64,000 bases of DNA from Phycisphaerae bacterium. GTDB taxonomy: Bacteria; Planctomycetota; Phycisphaerae; UBA1845. Made by a program: the position numbers and the translations under genes. The DNA lies in the NCBI GenBank assembly GCA_029260015.1, contig JAJDEB010000023.1:667457-731456 (forward strand), given 5' to 3'. Below the pieces are notes generated by a model. It had not been told where the DNA came from. It saw nothing but the letters and a program-made list of their open reading frames with translations, and did no database searches. This document shows positions 52,418 to 61,223 of this stretch, piece by piece (position 1 is the first letter of the stretch; every line of letters begins with the position of its first letter).

Positions 52418-52957
52418 ATGAACAAGATCTATTACGCCGGGAAACGAATTTATTTTCGAGCCCTCGAAAAATCGGATGCCGACACCATCGTCGCTTGGCG
52501 AAATGACCCCAAGGCATGGCGAACGCTCGGGAAGATGAACCCGCTCAACCGCACCCGCGAGGAAGAATACATAGACGCCCTCTACAAGCCCGGCGGAGAC
52601 ACCGTCCTCGGCGTCTCACTGATCGAAGGAGACCGATTCATCGGCATGTGCGGCTTGCACCGATCCGACCCGATCGCCCGCAGCGCTACGTTTGGAATCC
52701 TAATCGGCGACGAGAAAGACCGCGGTCAGGGTTATGGCATCGAAGCCACCGAACTGATGGTCAAATACGGGTTCGAAGAACTCAACCTCAACCGCATCGA
52801 GCTATGCGTCTTTGCCGATCACGCCAAGGGCGTCCACGTCTACACCCAAGCCGGTTTCGTTCAGGAAGGCGTGTTGCGCGAAGCGTATTTTCGAAACGGG
52901 AAGTACCACGACGTCATCCACATGGCCATCCTCCGCCGCGAATGGTCGTCGAAATAG
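52418..52957 (+). CDS. GNAT N-acetyltransferase, RimJ/RimL-like
   Basis: The 179-residue protein has the GNAT fold with acetyl-CoA loop RGQGYGIEATELMVKYGF (about 108-125), a core LNRIELCVFADHAKGVHVYTQAGF and the end GVLREAYFRNGKYHDVIHMAIL that marks RimJ/RimL/SpeG-type enzymes. Substrates of this group are protein N-termini, polyamines or aminoacyl compounds; this one cannot be told. It stands alone in front of a convergent kinase-like gene 26 bp away. Confidence 0.9.
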   Translation: MNKIYYAGKRIYFRALEKSDADTIVAWRNDPKAWRTLGKMNPLNRTREEEYIDALYKPGGDTVLGVSLIEGDRFIGMCGLHRSDPIARSATFGILIGDEKDRGQGYGIEATELMVKYGFEELNLNRIELCVFADHAKGVHVYTQAGFVQEGVLREAYFRNGKYHDVIHMAILRREWSSK

Positions 52958-52983
52958 CAGCGCATCATTTGACCAAGCGTCCC

Positions 52984-53775
52984 CTACTCGTTCACGCGGC
53001 CACGTTCGCCGCGTTTCTGTACCGGATCGATCTTGTTCAAAATGCGCCGCCGAAGTTTAGTGATTGGTCGCGTGAGGTACCCATGCGCGCGAACGTAAAA
53101 CGGTTTGTGGTACGACGCCTTCAGGTCGGCTTCGCTCAACTGATCAGGGCGTGTGCGCCGTTGCAGTTTGCGGATGTGATACCAGTCTGACTGCTGCAAC
53201 CGTTTGCGCAGCAATCGAAGCGGAAACAGTTCTCCGCCAAAACGTTTGGACCAGCGCCACGAAATCTGAAAATCAATCAGATAAGGCTGCCCGTCGTCAC
53301 CGACAATCACGTTCTCGCATTTTTCCAAATCGACGTAGGCCATTCCCCGCGTGTGGATCGCAGCAATCGCATCGCGCAGCCGATCGAAGAAATAATCGGG
53401 AACGCGTTCACCCTTGCGCAGTGGATGCCCTTCGATGTAGGCATGTGCCAGTCCGTGCTTGCCCACGCGACCAAGGAATTTCGGAATCGCCGGCATATCA
53501 TCGAGCGCCGCGTAACATCCCGACTCGTGCCATGCGTGCCAGCGGCCTATCCACCCCAAGGGCACAATACCGAACCATGCCCTTCGACCAATTTTGACGA
53601 CAATCTTTCCATTATCCCCAACGTATCGTGCCGTCGCTGCGAAGAAGTCATGCTTGAAAACCGTGTCGAGCCGGTACTCACCAGATTCGAGCGTGATGGA
53701 TGCAGGCAGTTCATCTCGCCCCAATGCCAACAAGCACGCAGGTGTCTTCTTTTTGGATGTGGTTTCGCTCGACAC
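52984..53775 (-). CDS. Lipopolysaccharide-kinase-like (WaaP/KdkA-type) protein
   Basis: The 263-residue protein has a small kinase-like fold: IVVKIGR with Lys61, Glu84 as candidate alpha-C Glu, the catalytic loop MAYVDLEKCENVIV with Asp149 and Asn155, and IDFQIS (167-172) in place of DFG. This matches the WaaP/KdkA/RIO-like group that phosphorylates heptose or Kdo in the lipopolysaccharide core. No membrane segment is present; the C-terminus is very basic (RRRILNKIDPVQKRGERGR), which suits membrane association. The neighbour at 54018 is a membrane glycosyltransferase, so an envelope role is plausible. The acceptor is unknown. Confidence 0.75.
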   Translation of the reverse strand: MSSETTSKKKTPACLLALGRDELPASITLESGEYRLDTVFKHDFFAATARYVGDNGKIVVKIGRRAWFGIVPLGWIGRWHAWHESGCYAALDDMPAIPKFLGRVGKHGLAHAYIEGHPLRKGERVPDYFFDRLRDAIAAIHTRGMAYVDLEKCENVIVGDDGQPYLIDFQISWRWSKRFGGELFPLRLLRKRLQQSDWYHIRKLQRRTRPDQLSEADLKASYHKPFYVRAHGYLTRPITKLRRRILNKIDPVQKRGERGRVNE

Positions 53776-54017
53776 GTCAGTGCCCCGTGTGGAATCGACC
53801 TGAAATCGAATACGGTTGATAAGTCTAGTTCAGACGCCGTTCAATTCAAATGAACGACCCCCCGCCCAAATCAACCCACACCACAACGTCTTAGCCGGAA
53901 GGTCGCAGCGACAATCAAGGCGCGCCGGCAGTAAACCGATGAAATTATCGGGCAAAGCCCTTCCGCACCAAGCCAAGGTGAATGGTGCGCGAACGCCAAT
54001 ATCCGGAGAGATTAGAC

Positions 54018-55292
54018 ATGCGGTTGACCATCGTTATCCCGGCGCTGAACGAAGAGCAGGCCATCGCCTCGATCATCGAGCGCACCCTGGCTGCCCGCGA
54101 GCATATCATTCAATCGTCACCAGTCAGCGGTGTAGACGTCGTGGTGGTTAGCGATGGATCCACCGACGGCACCGTCGAAATCGCCCGGCGTTACGATGAA
54201 ATCACGCTGATCATTTTTGAAAAGAACCAAGGATACGGTGCCGCGATCAAAAAAGGCTTTTCGATCAACGAATCCGAACTCGTCGGCTTCCTCGATGCCG
54301 ATGGCACATGCGACCCGCAATTCTTCGCTGATCTCTGCAACGACCTCTGCAATCAGAATGCCGCGATCGCACTCGGTTCGCGCCTCGGGCCAAACTCCGA
54401 AATGCCGCCGATCCGCCGACTGGGCAATCGCATCTACGCGACGATCCTCAGCGTATTGACCAACCGCATCGTTCACGACACTGCCAGCGGTATGCGCGTG
54501 ATTCGCCGCGATGCACTCGACGAACTCTATCCATTGCCCGATGGTTTGAACTTCACGCCAGCCATGAGCGCCCGGGCACTGCTCGACGACCGCCTTCCCA
54601 TCGTCGAACGTCCCATGTCCTACAAGGAACGCGTCGGCGAGTCGAAACTCAGCGTCGTCAAAGATGGCGTTCGGTTCCTGCAGACCATCATCGACATGAC
54701 CCTTTTTGTCAGGCCAGCCCGCGTATTTCTTTCCGTCGCGATCGCCTGCGGACTCATCACCGTATTCTTCGCAGCCCACCCCATCGAAATGTGGCTGACG
54801 CAGCGCCGCCTTGAAGAGTCGATGATCTATCGCCTGCTGTTCTGTTCGTTTCTCGGATCGATCGGCGTGCTGAGTCTGTCGGCACTCATCATCGCCCAGA
54901 CATTGCGGTCACTCGAGCGCAACCGCCCGGAAGACAACTCGCTCGTCCAGCGCAGCCTGCGCGGGCTGTTTTCAAAAACATCCTTAGCCGCATTGTGCGC
55001 GATCACCACACCCGTCATCCTTTGGCTCATCGGGCCCGGCATGCTCTCGTGGGTCACCGAACAGCAAGTCCACATTCATTGGTCGCGCGTGGTGCTAGCC
55101 GGTTTGCTGACGTTCACGGTGTGCCAGCTTATCACCACGAAAGTCGTCGTCGGTTTGGTGCGCATCCACATCGCCCGCCAGCGCTTCGTCACCAGGCAAG
55201 CTCGCGCTGAGCAGCAGACCAAGTTGCGTCGCCCGCTACCAATCCCAAAGAAGCCCATCCCCGACCTGTCGCGCGATGTTGTGCTAACGTAG
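54018..55292 (+). CDS. GT2 glycosyltransferase, dolichyl-phosphate-mannose synthase-like, with C-terminal membrane helices
   Basis: The ATG at 54018 has GGAGAG (54005-54010) seven bases ahead; 12 further codons upstream are rejected. The 424-residue protein starts RLTIVIPALNEEQAI, has VVVSDGSTDGTVEIA and GFLDADGTCDPQFF (metal-binding DAD), then CTASGMR-like and GESKLSVVKDGVRF blocks of the DPMS type, and four TM helices after residue 235 (FLSVAIACGLITVFFA; LLFCSFLGSIGVLSLSALI; LAALCAITTPVILWLI; VLAGLLTFTVCQLITT). It would transfer a sugar to a polyprenyl phosphate for surface glycans. The stop codon TAG is the first part of a 22-bp inverted repeat shared with the convergent gene. Confidence 0.88.
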   Translation: MRLTIVIPALNEEQAIASIIERTLAAREHIIQSSPVSGVDVVVVSDGSTDGTVEIARRYDEITLIIFEKNQGYGAAIKKGFSINESELVGFLDADGTCDPQFFADLCNDLCNQNAAIALGSRLGPNSEMPPIRRLGNRIYATILSVLTNRIVHDTASGMRVIRRDALDELYPLPDGLNFTPAMSARALLDDRLPIVERPMSYKERVGESKLSVVKDGVRFLQTIIDMTLFVRPARVFLSVAIACGLITVFFAAHPIEMWLTQRRLEESMIYRLLFCSFLGSIGVLSLSALIIAQTLRSLERNRPEDNSLVQRSLRGLFSKTSLAALCAITTPVILWLIGPGMLSWVTEQQVHIHWSRVVLAGLLTFTVCQLITTKVVVGLVRIHIARQRFVTRQARAEQQTKLRRPLPIPKKPIPDLSRDVVLT

Positions 55293-55355
55293 GGTGGGCC
55301 GTGCCCACCAAGGTGATTGCAATTCAAAACGACGGTGGGCACGGCCCACCCTACG
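55288..55355. terminator. Shared inverted repeat that supplies stop codons to both convergent genes
   Basis: The arms 55288-55309 and 55334-55355 are exact 22-bp reverse complements around a 24-base loop. TAG at 55290-55292 ends the plus-strand glycosyltransferase and TAG on the minus strand at 55353-55351 ends the dehydrogenase. A bidirectional terminator role fits the position; there is no T-run. Confidence 0.72.
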
Positions 55356-56373
55356 CGCCGTTTTCAAACCATTCTCGCAACCGCACCAAGCCTTCATCGG
55401 TTGAAACTTTCGGGACGTAATTCAAATCGCGACGCGCGGCTTCGATGTTGAAATAATGCGTCGCGGACATCTGATCGACAACGAAACGCGTCAGCCGGGG
55501 TTCACCTCTGCGTCGAAACACCCGGTGGGTCAACTCCATCGCTGTCGCCCCGAATCTCGCAACCCCGCGCGGAATACGATTCGTGACCTTCCCCAAGCCT
55601 GCCGCTTCCAGAATTCCGTTGATGATGTCCCAAAGCTTGACGGGCTGCCCCTGACTGATGAAATACGCCTTGCCGCCAACCGCATCATTCGTCATCAGCG
55701 CATCGACTGCGCACAAATGCGCGTCTGCCGCATTGTCGATGTAGGTCACATCAACTTGTTGCGACCCGTCGCCGATAATCCGAAGCTTTCCCGTTTTCCC
55801 CTGAGCGATGATTTGCGGAACGATGTGGTTGTCATTGGGCCCCCACACCAAGTGGGGTCGTAGCGCAACGGTGTGAAGACTTCGAGCGTTGGCTTTGAGG
55901 ACCAACTGCTCGGCGATGGCTTTCGTGGCGCTGTAATGAGATGCGAACCGCTGCGGGTAGCCAACCGACTCATCGATTCCGGCTTGGTCGTCTCCGCCGA
56001 ATATCACGCTCGGTGAACTCGTAAACACCAACCGCCCAACGCCATGCTTTCGACAGCCAGCAATGACGTTCTCGGTTCCGATGACATTGGGTTCATAGAA
56101 ATCAACGTACCGCCCCCAAGCACCGGCTTTCGCAGCCACGTGAAACACGACATCGCACCCGTGGCACGCATCAACAACCGTTCGCCGATCGCGCATGTCG
56201 CCTTGAACGGTTTGCACACCGAGTTTCGCCAATCCGGGATACGCACCTCGAGCAAGCGTCCGCACAAACATTCCGCGCTCGAGCAATCGCTCGACGACCG
56301 CCCTTCCCACAAACCCGCCACCACCGGTGACCAGCGCTGTCTGCCTGGAATGTGATTGATGATCCGTATCCAT
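55351..56373 (-). CDS. oleD: OleD: NAD(P)-dependent 2-alkyl-3-ketoacyl-chain reductase of olefin biosynthesis
   Basis: The 340-residue short-chain dehydrogenase of the 3-beta-HSD/epimerase type has the nucleotide loop TGGGGFVG (16-23) and YSATK (147-151) with catalytic Tyr and Lys. OleD reduces the beta-keto acid made by OleA to a beta-hydroxy acid. The assignment rests on its place directly behind oleC and oleB: oleC ends 14 bp before this start. By itself the sequence could also be a sterol-type 3-beta-hydroxysteroid dehydrogenase homologue. It has the usual length for OleD. Confidence 0.85.
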   Translation of the reverse strand: MDTDHQSHSRQTALVTGGGGFVGRAVVERLLERGMFVRTLARGAYPGLAKLGVQTVQGDMRDRRTVVDACHGCDVVFHVAAKAGAWGRYVDFYEPNVIGTENVIAGCRKHGVGRLVFTSSPSVIFGGDDQAGIDESVGYPQRFASHYSATKAIAEQLVLKANARSLHTVALRPHLVWGPNDNHIVPQIIAQGKTGKLRIIGDGSQQVDVTYIDNAADAHLCAVDALMTNDAVGGKAYFISQGQPVKLWDIINGILEAAGLGKVTNRIPRGVARFGATAMELTHRVFRRRGEPRLTRFVVDQMSATHYFNIEAARRDLNYVPKVSTDEGLVRLREWFENGA

Positions 56374-56387
56374 TTGCGGTCTGGAGT

Positions 56388-58103
56388 TTACCGCAGTTGG
56401 TTAGCCGCCCACAAGGCAAGCTGTTCGCGATTGATTTTCGCGTTGTGGCGAACATCGACGGGAAAAGATGGGTGATAGAGTATTGTGCGAATAGCGGAGG
56501 TCTTATCGTTCTTCGCACCGATCGCCAAAAGTTCTGCCGTCAATGTTGACTGATCGACTGCCGAGTCGCTAACTGTCTCCACGCACAATATGGGTGTCTG
56601 ATTCGACGCGTCACCCGCACCGACCAGCGCACTGCGCCGCACCATGGGATGCGTGTTGAATACAGCTTCGCACGGAATGGTAAATAGCGTCCCCGACTCG
56701 GTTTGCAAGCGATGGGCTTTTCGGCCACAAAACCACAATCGCCCGGAATCATCGAGATAACCGACATCGCCCATCCGGTGCCATATAGTGTCACCATCGG
56801 TGATCTTCGCCAGCTTCGTCGCTGCTGGTTTTCTGAAATACGTCTTCGTCACTACCGGCCCGCGGACGCAAATCTCACCGATTTCACCTGCTTGCAATTC
56901 GCTGCAATCCGACCAATCGTCAATCGGATCATCCGAAATCGAGATGATGCGAAGTTCCATGCCCGGAAGGGCACGTCCCACGCAAATGCCCGCGCCCTGC
57001 TGCGTTTGAGTGGCTGTCTCTGAAATCACTTCGCGAGACTCAATCGACGCCACCGGTAACGATTCGGTCGCACCGTAAGGCGTGAAGATATTTGCATCGT
57101 CTCCAACCTTACTGCGAAGGCGCGCCAGCAGTGACGGCGGAATCGGAGCGCCGGCTGTCAACACCCTGCGCAACGTCGGCAACTTCACTTCGTTCTTTTC
57201 GCAATGGGCAACAACGCGGGCAAGCAGTGCCGGCGAACCGAATATCTGGGTAGCATTATTCTCATGAATCGCCGCAACGATCCGCGACGGATCAACGTGC
57301 CCGGGCATCGAAGGATTCATATCGGGAATCACTGCCGTCATGCCGAGAGCCACATCGAACAGTGCAAACAGTGGAAACGTAGCCACATCAATGTCACGCT
57401 CACCACACTTGAAATACGACGCGAGGTAGCGCACCTGCGCAGCAAACATGCCATGCTCGTACGCAACACCCTTTGCCGGGCCAGTGCTCCCGCTGGTAAA
57501 CAATATCGCTGCAAGATCCGTTGCATGAACGTCTACCGTTGTAAACGGTGCCGCACTCTCCGATCGCACTCGCTTGAGATTCGCTCCGACCCAAAACAAC
57601 CGCGGGCCGACCGTCACACACTTGCGCACCGTGCGAAACGATTTTGCAAACATGATCCGCGCGATGTGGGCGAGCGGTATACCTACAAACGCCTCGGCTT
57701 CGATCTCTTCGAGGCAGTGAATCAGCTTTTTGCGCCCCATCCCCGGATCGATCAACACTGGCACCGCGCCAAGCTTGAACAGCGCAAACGTCAAAACGAA
57801 AAACGCGATCCCCGGTTTGACCATTACGATCGTGCGCATCCCGCGCTCGATACCGTATTCCGTCAATCCGCGCGCAAACCGATCGACCTCTGCATTTAAC
57901 TCACCAAACGAAATCGTACGCCGCGACCGCCATGCTGAGTGGGCGTGCTGCGCCGAGTCTGACGGCCGCGAAGACAGGGGACGTTGAACGATAATCGCCG
58001 GTTTGTCAGGAAAATTGCGGGCGACGTCACTTAGAAAGTCGGCTACGTTGACGAATGGGCTTGCTGCCGGTCTCGTAGCACACTCCACAGATTGTGCCAT
58101 CAT
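56388..58103 (-). CDS. oleC: OleC: beta-lactone synthetase of olefin biosynthesis
   Basis: The 571-residue acyl-adenylate superfamily enzyme has the ATP loop FTSGSTGPAKGV (202-213), TPYGATESLP (motif A5) and GDVGYLDDSGRLWFCGR (motif A8, then RKAH...). OleC turns the beta-hydroxy acid from OleD into a cis-beta-lactone with ATP. The order OleB-OleC-OleD with a four-base overlap (ATGA) to oleB is the standard cluster. Alone it could be read as a long-chain fatty acyl-AMP ligase. A second ATG directly follows the first; either may serve. The catalytic Lys near the end (INREQL block) is present. Confidence 0.87.
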   Translation of the reverse strand: MMAQSVECATRPAASPFVNVADFLSDVARNFPDKPAIIVQRPLSSRPSDSAQHAHSAWRSRRTISFGELNAEVDRFARGLTEYGIERGMRTIVMVKPGIAFFVLTFALFKLGAVPVLIDPGMGRKKLIHCLEEIEAEAFVGIPLAHIARIMFAKSFRTVRKCVTVGPRLFWVGANLKRVRSESAAPFTTVDVHATDLAAILFTSGSTGPAKGVAYEHGMFAAQVRYLASYFKCGERDIDVATFPLFALFDVALGMTAVIPDMNPSMPGHVDPSRIVAAIHENNATQIFGSPALLARVVAHCEKNEVKLPTLRRVLTAGAPIPPSLLARLRSKVGDDANIFTPYGATESLPVASIESREVISETATQTQQGAGICVGRALPGMELRIISISDDPIDDWSDCSELQAGEIGEICVRGPVVTKTYFRKPAATKLAKITDGDTIWHRMGDVGYLDDSGRLWFCGRKAHRLQTESGTLFTIPCEAVFNTHPMVRRSALVGAGDASNQTPILCVETVSDSAVDQSTLTAELLAIGAKNDKTSAIRTILYHPSFPVDVRHNAKINREQLALWAANQLR

Positions 58104-59035
58104 ATGGCACTTTCTGCGAGCGCCGGAGCGATGGCGTGAATTGGGTTGCGATTGAGGAATTCGCGCACCAGCGTGACGATCTGCTCGCCGTCATCCTCCA
58201 GGCAATAATGCCCCGCACCGGGAAACGTGTAAGTCTCTGCTTCGGGGCAGCGCCGCTTCCACTCAGCCAGGAAATCCGAGTCAAAAACGAAATCCTGCTC
58301 ACCCCAACAGATCAACTTTGGAATGTGCGTCAGCGTCTCGAGATGATCGCCGATCAATTTAACCTGATCATAGCTGGGGTCGCCGGGTCCAAGCGGAATG
58401 TCCTGCACAAATCGCCGCACCGCTATTCGGTTTGACCATGAATCGTAGGGGTGCTTGTAACCCGCACTGATCGAAGGCGAGAGTCCTCGAGCAGAGGCCA
58501 TGACGTTTGCGCCGACCGTAAACAAATTCATCCCTTGCAGCAGCAACGACGCCATCGGGCTGACATGACGCACCAGCCAAAGCGCCGGCGGAAGCGGTTT
58601 ACCTTCTGGCAAGAGGAAAGCGGCAGTGTTCATCAACACCAGGCGGCTGACCCGCTCGGGACGACGAAGTGCCGCCCCCATTCCGATCATCCCGCCCCAA
58701 TCGTGCATCACAAAAGTCACGTTGCGGGATAGTTTGAGTTTGTCGAGAAACGCTTCAAAATCATCGATGCGATTCTTGAGCGTGTAGTCGTAATCGGTAA
58801 GCGGTGGTTTGTCGGACAGTCCGCAACCGATGTGATCCACCGCGATCACCCGGAACTGATTGCGAAGTTTGCGCACAAGGTTGCGAAAATAAAACGACCA
58901 TGTGGGGTTGCCGTGAACACAAACGATCGGCTCGCCCGCACCCTCGTCGATATAATGGTAGCGATGCCCGCCGACAGTTGCCCAGCGGCTCGTAAATGGA
59001 TAGTGCTGACGCCAGCACTGCTTGTCGGCGTTCAT
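58100..59035 (-). CDS. oleB: OleB: beta-lactone decarboxylase, haloalkane-dehalogenase-like hydrolase
   Basis: The 311-residue alpha/beta-hydrolase has HGNPTWSFYFR (oxyanion region), nucleophile Asp112 in VMHDWGGMIG (as in haloalkane dehalogenases and OleB), and a catalytic His in PGAGHYCLED near the end. OleB opens the beta-lactone and releases CO2 to give the long-chain cis-olefin. The ATG at 59035 is used; a TTG three codons up is in frame. Its stop overlaps the oleC start by four bases, which is a strong sign of one operon. OleA, the thiolase that starts the pathway, is not within the window. Confidence 0.86.
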   Translation of the reverse strand: MNADKQCWRQHYPFTSRWATVGGHRYHYIDEGAGEPIVCVHGNPTWSFYFRNLVRKLRNQFRVIAVDHIGCGLSDKPPLTDYDYTLKNRIDDFEAFLDKLKLSRNVTFVMHDWGGMIGMGAALRRPERVSRLVLMNTAAFLLPEGKPLPPALWLVRHVSPMASLLLQGMNLFTVGANVMASARGLSPSISAGYKHPYDSWSNRIAVRRFVQDIPLGPGDPSYDQVKLIGDHLETLTHIPKLICWGEQDFVFDSDFLAEWKRRCPEAETYTFPGAGHYCLEDDGEQIVTLVREFLNRNPIHAIAPALAESAI

Positions 59036-59068
59036 AGCTTCCAATCAATCGCCAAGAGAAGTGATCGC

Positions 59069-59608
59069 CTATTCGAGGTTCACGTCAACCTGATATCCAC
59101 CGTTGGTAAACCGGTAGATCAAGGTGATTTCATCGTCGCAATCAAACACAAATCCGCGCTGCAACAGACGTGGCTCGCCCCTGCCCAATTCCTGACCCGT
59201 TTCGGTGTCGAGGAATCGCCCACCGTCGGTCCCAATAACCAAACCATCCACGCAGTCGATCAGCGCCGTGTCGGAACCGGCTGGCGGAAGCAACCCGGTG
59301 GCAGCCAGCCCGATTCGCTCGGTGTATAAATTCGCAGAAACGAACAAATTCGCCGGTGTTGCATCGGGGCCATTGGTACCGAGATAAATCTGCGCCTCCA
59401 GCGCCGACGAGGTCAGGTTCAAGAGTCGAAGTTCGACATTGTCAGCCACCGGTGTGGGATTGTCCTGATCCGAATCACCACCCGAACCGTCGTCCGGGTT
59501 GGGTTGAAACGAAACGTCGCAACCGAACGAAAACACGGCTAGCATCGCAGCGAATAGCGCAAAGCACGCCGCTCCACGAGACTTCTTAATCCAATGGTGA
59601 AGTTCCAT
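59069..59608 (-). CDS. Lipoprotein of unknown function at the head of the ole operon
   Basis: The 179-residue protein has a signal peptide with lipobox FSFGC, so Cys30 would be lipidated. An acidic Asp/Gly/Pro-rich linker (about 35-55) follows, then a beta-rich domain with VELRLLNLTSSALEAQIYLG and ITLIYRFTNGGYQVDVNLE. I know no family. The frame opens 33 bp upstream of oleB on the same strand, so it is very likely co-transcribed with oleBCD. It might sit in the outer membrane and handle the product, but this is a guess from position. Confidence 0.75.
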   Translation of the reverse strand: MELHHWIKKSRGAACFALFAAMLAVFSFGCDVSFQPNPDDGSGGDSDQDNPTPVADNVELRLLNLTSSALEAQIYLGTNGPDATPANLFVSANLYTERIGLAATGLLPPAGSDTALIDCVDGLVIGTDGGRFLDTETGQELGRGEPRLLQRGFVFDCDDEITLIYRFTNGGYQVDVNLE

Positions 59609-59810
59609 TATCCTTCATCCTTTCCACCAGCAATCAAAACAAGCGCACCCGTGACGAATCCGTTCATCAACCATGGCGCAACCCGACAGACCATCGCCAG
59701 ACCAAAGCCCCGACGACTTCGGTCCAAAGTGTAGGCGTTGACCAAAATTCAAACAACCAGTTCTGCTTACGTTGCCACTGAAACGCGCTGCCCAAGCGTG
59801 CCCGCTCCGA

Positions 59811-59840
59811 TTGACCAAAGGGCAACAAAGACGATATACT
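59811..59840 (+). promoter_or_regulatory. Probable sigma-70-type promoter of the acyl-CoA dehydrogenase operon
   Basis: TTGACC at 59811-59816 and TATACT at 59835-59840 are separated by 18 bases. Transcription would start near 59847 and leave a leader of about 160 nt before the start codon at 60006. Confidence 0.5.
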
Positions 59841-59993
59841 CCGTCTATTGCCTGGAATTGACCGTAGCAAGCATTCAGGCAAATTACCCACCGCTGGACA
59901 TACCGATTTTCAGGCGCCAGACGCGCCAGGCTAGGGATTCTTGCGACTTGGCGATTGCGCAAGTTCGGGGTTATCCCCTCGAAGGGCCAAATC

Positions 59994-59998
59994 AGGAG
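59994..59998 (+). promoter_or_regulatory. Ribosome binding site that fixes the first acyl-CoA dehydrogenase start
   Basis: AGGAG lies 7 bases before the TTG at 60006. This start gives 381 residues, the normal family length; the frame opens 17 codons earlier. Confidence 0.7.
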
Positions 59999-60005
59999 TG
60001 GCTGT

Positions 60006-61151
60006 TTGTCCGATCACGCATTGGGACAAGATGAGTCGTTACTTATTCGGGCAGCTCGCGATTTTTCGCGCGCCGAGCTGCTCGATCGTGATCGCAAATG
60101 GGACCGCGGCGAAGGATGCGTGACCGATGTCCTCCCGCAACTTTCCGAGATGGGCATGCTTAGCCTAATGACGCCCGAAGAAGTTGACGGGCTTGGATGC
60201 AGCTACAGCACTTATTCTGCCATCCTTCAGGAAATCGCCTACGCCTCACCCTCGACGGCAGTCACCATCAGCGTCCATAATATGGTCGGGTTGGTGGTCG
60301 ACCGCTTCGCCGATCCGAGCCTTCGGCGCAGTTGGCTTGAGCATTGGGGTGATACCAAAAATTTCGGTGCGTTCGCCATCAGCGAAGCCAATGCAGGAAG
60401 CGACCCCGGGGCATCCCTGACGAAAGCAAACCGCGACGGTGACAACTTCATCCTTTCGGGTGAAAAAATGTGGATCACCAATGGCCTCTCTGCACGTTGG
60501 TTCGTCACTTTGGCGCGAACGTTTCCCGGAGAAGGGAAATCCGGTCTGAGTTTGCTGATGGTGGATGGCAACTCCAAGGGTATCGATCGTGCGCCGATCC
60601 ACGGCAAGATGGGTATTCGCGGAAGTGAGACTGCCGTCATCGCGTTTGATGGCGTTGTGGTTCCTTGCACCCATTTGCTTGGAGAAGACGGGGCTGGTTT
60701 ATCTGCCAGCTTGGCGGCGCTGGATGGTGGCCGCATTGGCATTGCAGCGCAAGCGGCTGGCATCGCCCGGGCGTGCCTCGACGAAATGATCAGCTACGCC
60801 CATGAGCGCGAGCAATTCGGAACCCAGATTTCCGGCTTCCCTGCGATCCAGCACATGATCGCAGACAGCCATGTCGAGTTGGCGGCTGCAACCGAACTGA
60901 TCGAATATGCAGCATGGTCGAAAGACACCGGACGCGATGATCGCTCGGCAAGTTCGAAGGCAAAACTATACGCCACCGAAGCGGCCAACCGCATCGCCTA
61001 TCGCGCCGTTCAACTGCATGGCGGCATGGGATACGTCAACGAATGCCGAGTCGAACAGCTTTTTAGAGACGCACGAATCACAACTATCTACGAAGGCACA
61101 AGCGAAATCCAACGCGTCGTCATCGCACGGGATTTACTCAAGTCGGCGTAG
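60006..61151 (+). CDS. Acyl-CoA dehydrogenase (first of three)
   Basis: The 381-residue flavoenzyme makes the first double bond in acyl-CoA oxidation and passes electrons to ETF. Visible are the FAD/substrate blocks FAISEANAGSDPGAS and KMWITNGLSARWFV, the core RGSETAVIAFDGVVVPCTHLLGE, QLHGGMGYVNECRVEQLFRDARI and the catalytic base Glu in YEGTSEIQRVVIAR. The layout is that of the short/medium-chain class. The TTG start at 60006 is set by AGGAG. It heads an operon with two more acyl-CoA dehydrogenases and a 3-hydroxyacyl-CoA dehydrogenase. It differs from the next two in having GLGCSYSTYSAI in place of the usual GGxG stretch. Chain length is unknown. Confidence 0.9.
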   Translation: MSDHALGQDESLLIRAARDFSRAELLDRDRKWDRGEGCVTDVLPQLSEMGMLSLMTPEEVDGLGCSYSTYSAILQEIAYASPSTAVTISVHNMVGLVVDRFADPSLRRSWLEHWGDTKNFGAFAISEANAGSDPGASLTKANRDGDNFILSGEKMWITNGLSARWFVTLARTFPGEGKSGLSLLMVDGNSKGIDRAPIHGKMGIRGSETAVIAFDGVVVPCTHLLGEDGAGLSASLAALDGGRIGIAAQAAGIARACLDEMISYAHEREQFGTQISGFPAIQHMIADSHVELAAATELIEYAAWSKDTGRDDRSASSKAKLYATEAANRIAYRAVQLHGGMGYVNECRVEQLFRDARITTIYEGTSEIQRVVIARDLLKSA

Positions 61152-61223
61152 TTTCGTTTGCAACGAGAACTCAAAGTGGCCCATTTGCCATACGCGACAT
61201 AGCGTCAGATAGTGAAATGAACC

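Larger units (their letters stand above)
59609..60005. other. Intergenic region of 397 bp between divergent ole and acyl-CoA dehydrogenase operons
   Basis: No gene is seen here. The region must hold promoters for both operons; one plus-strand candidate is at 59811-59840. I found no clear FadR- or TetR-type operator by eye. Confidence 0.5.
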
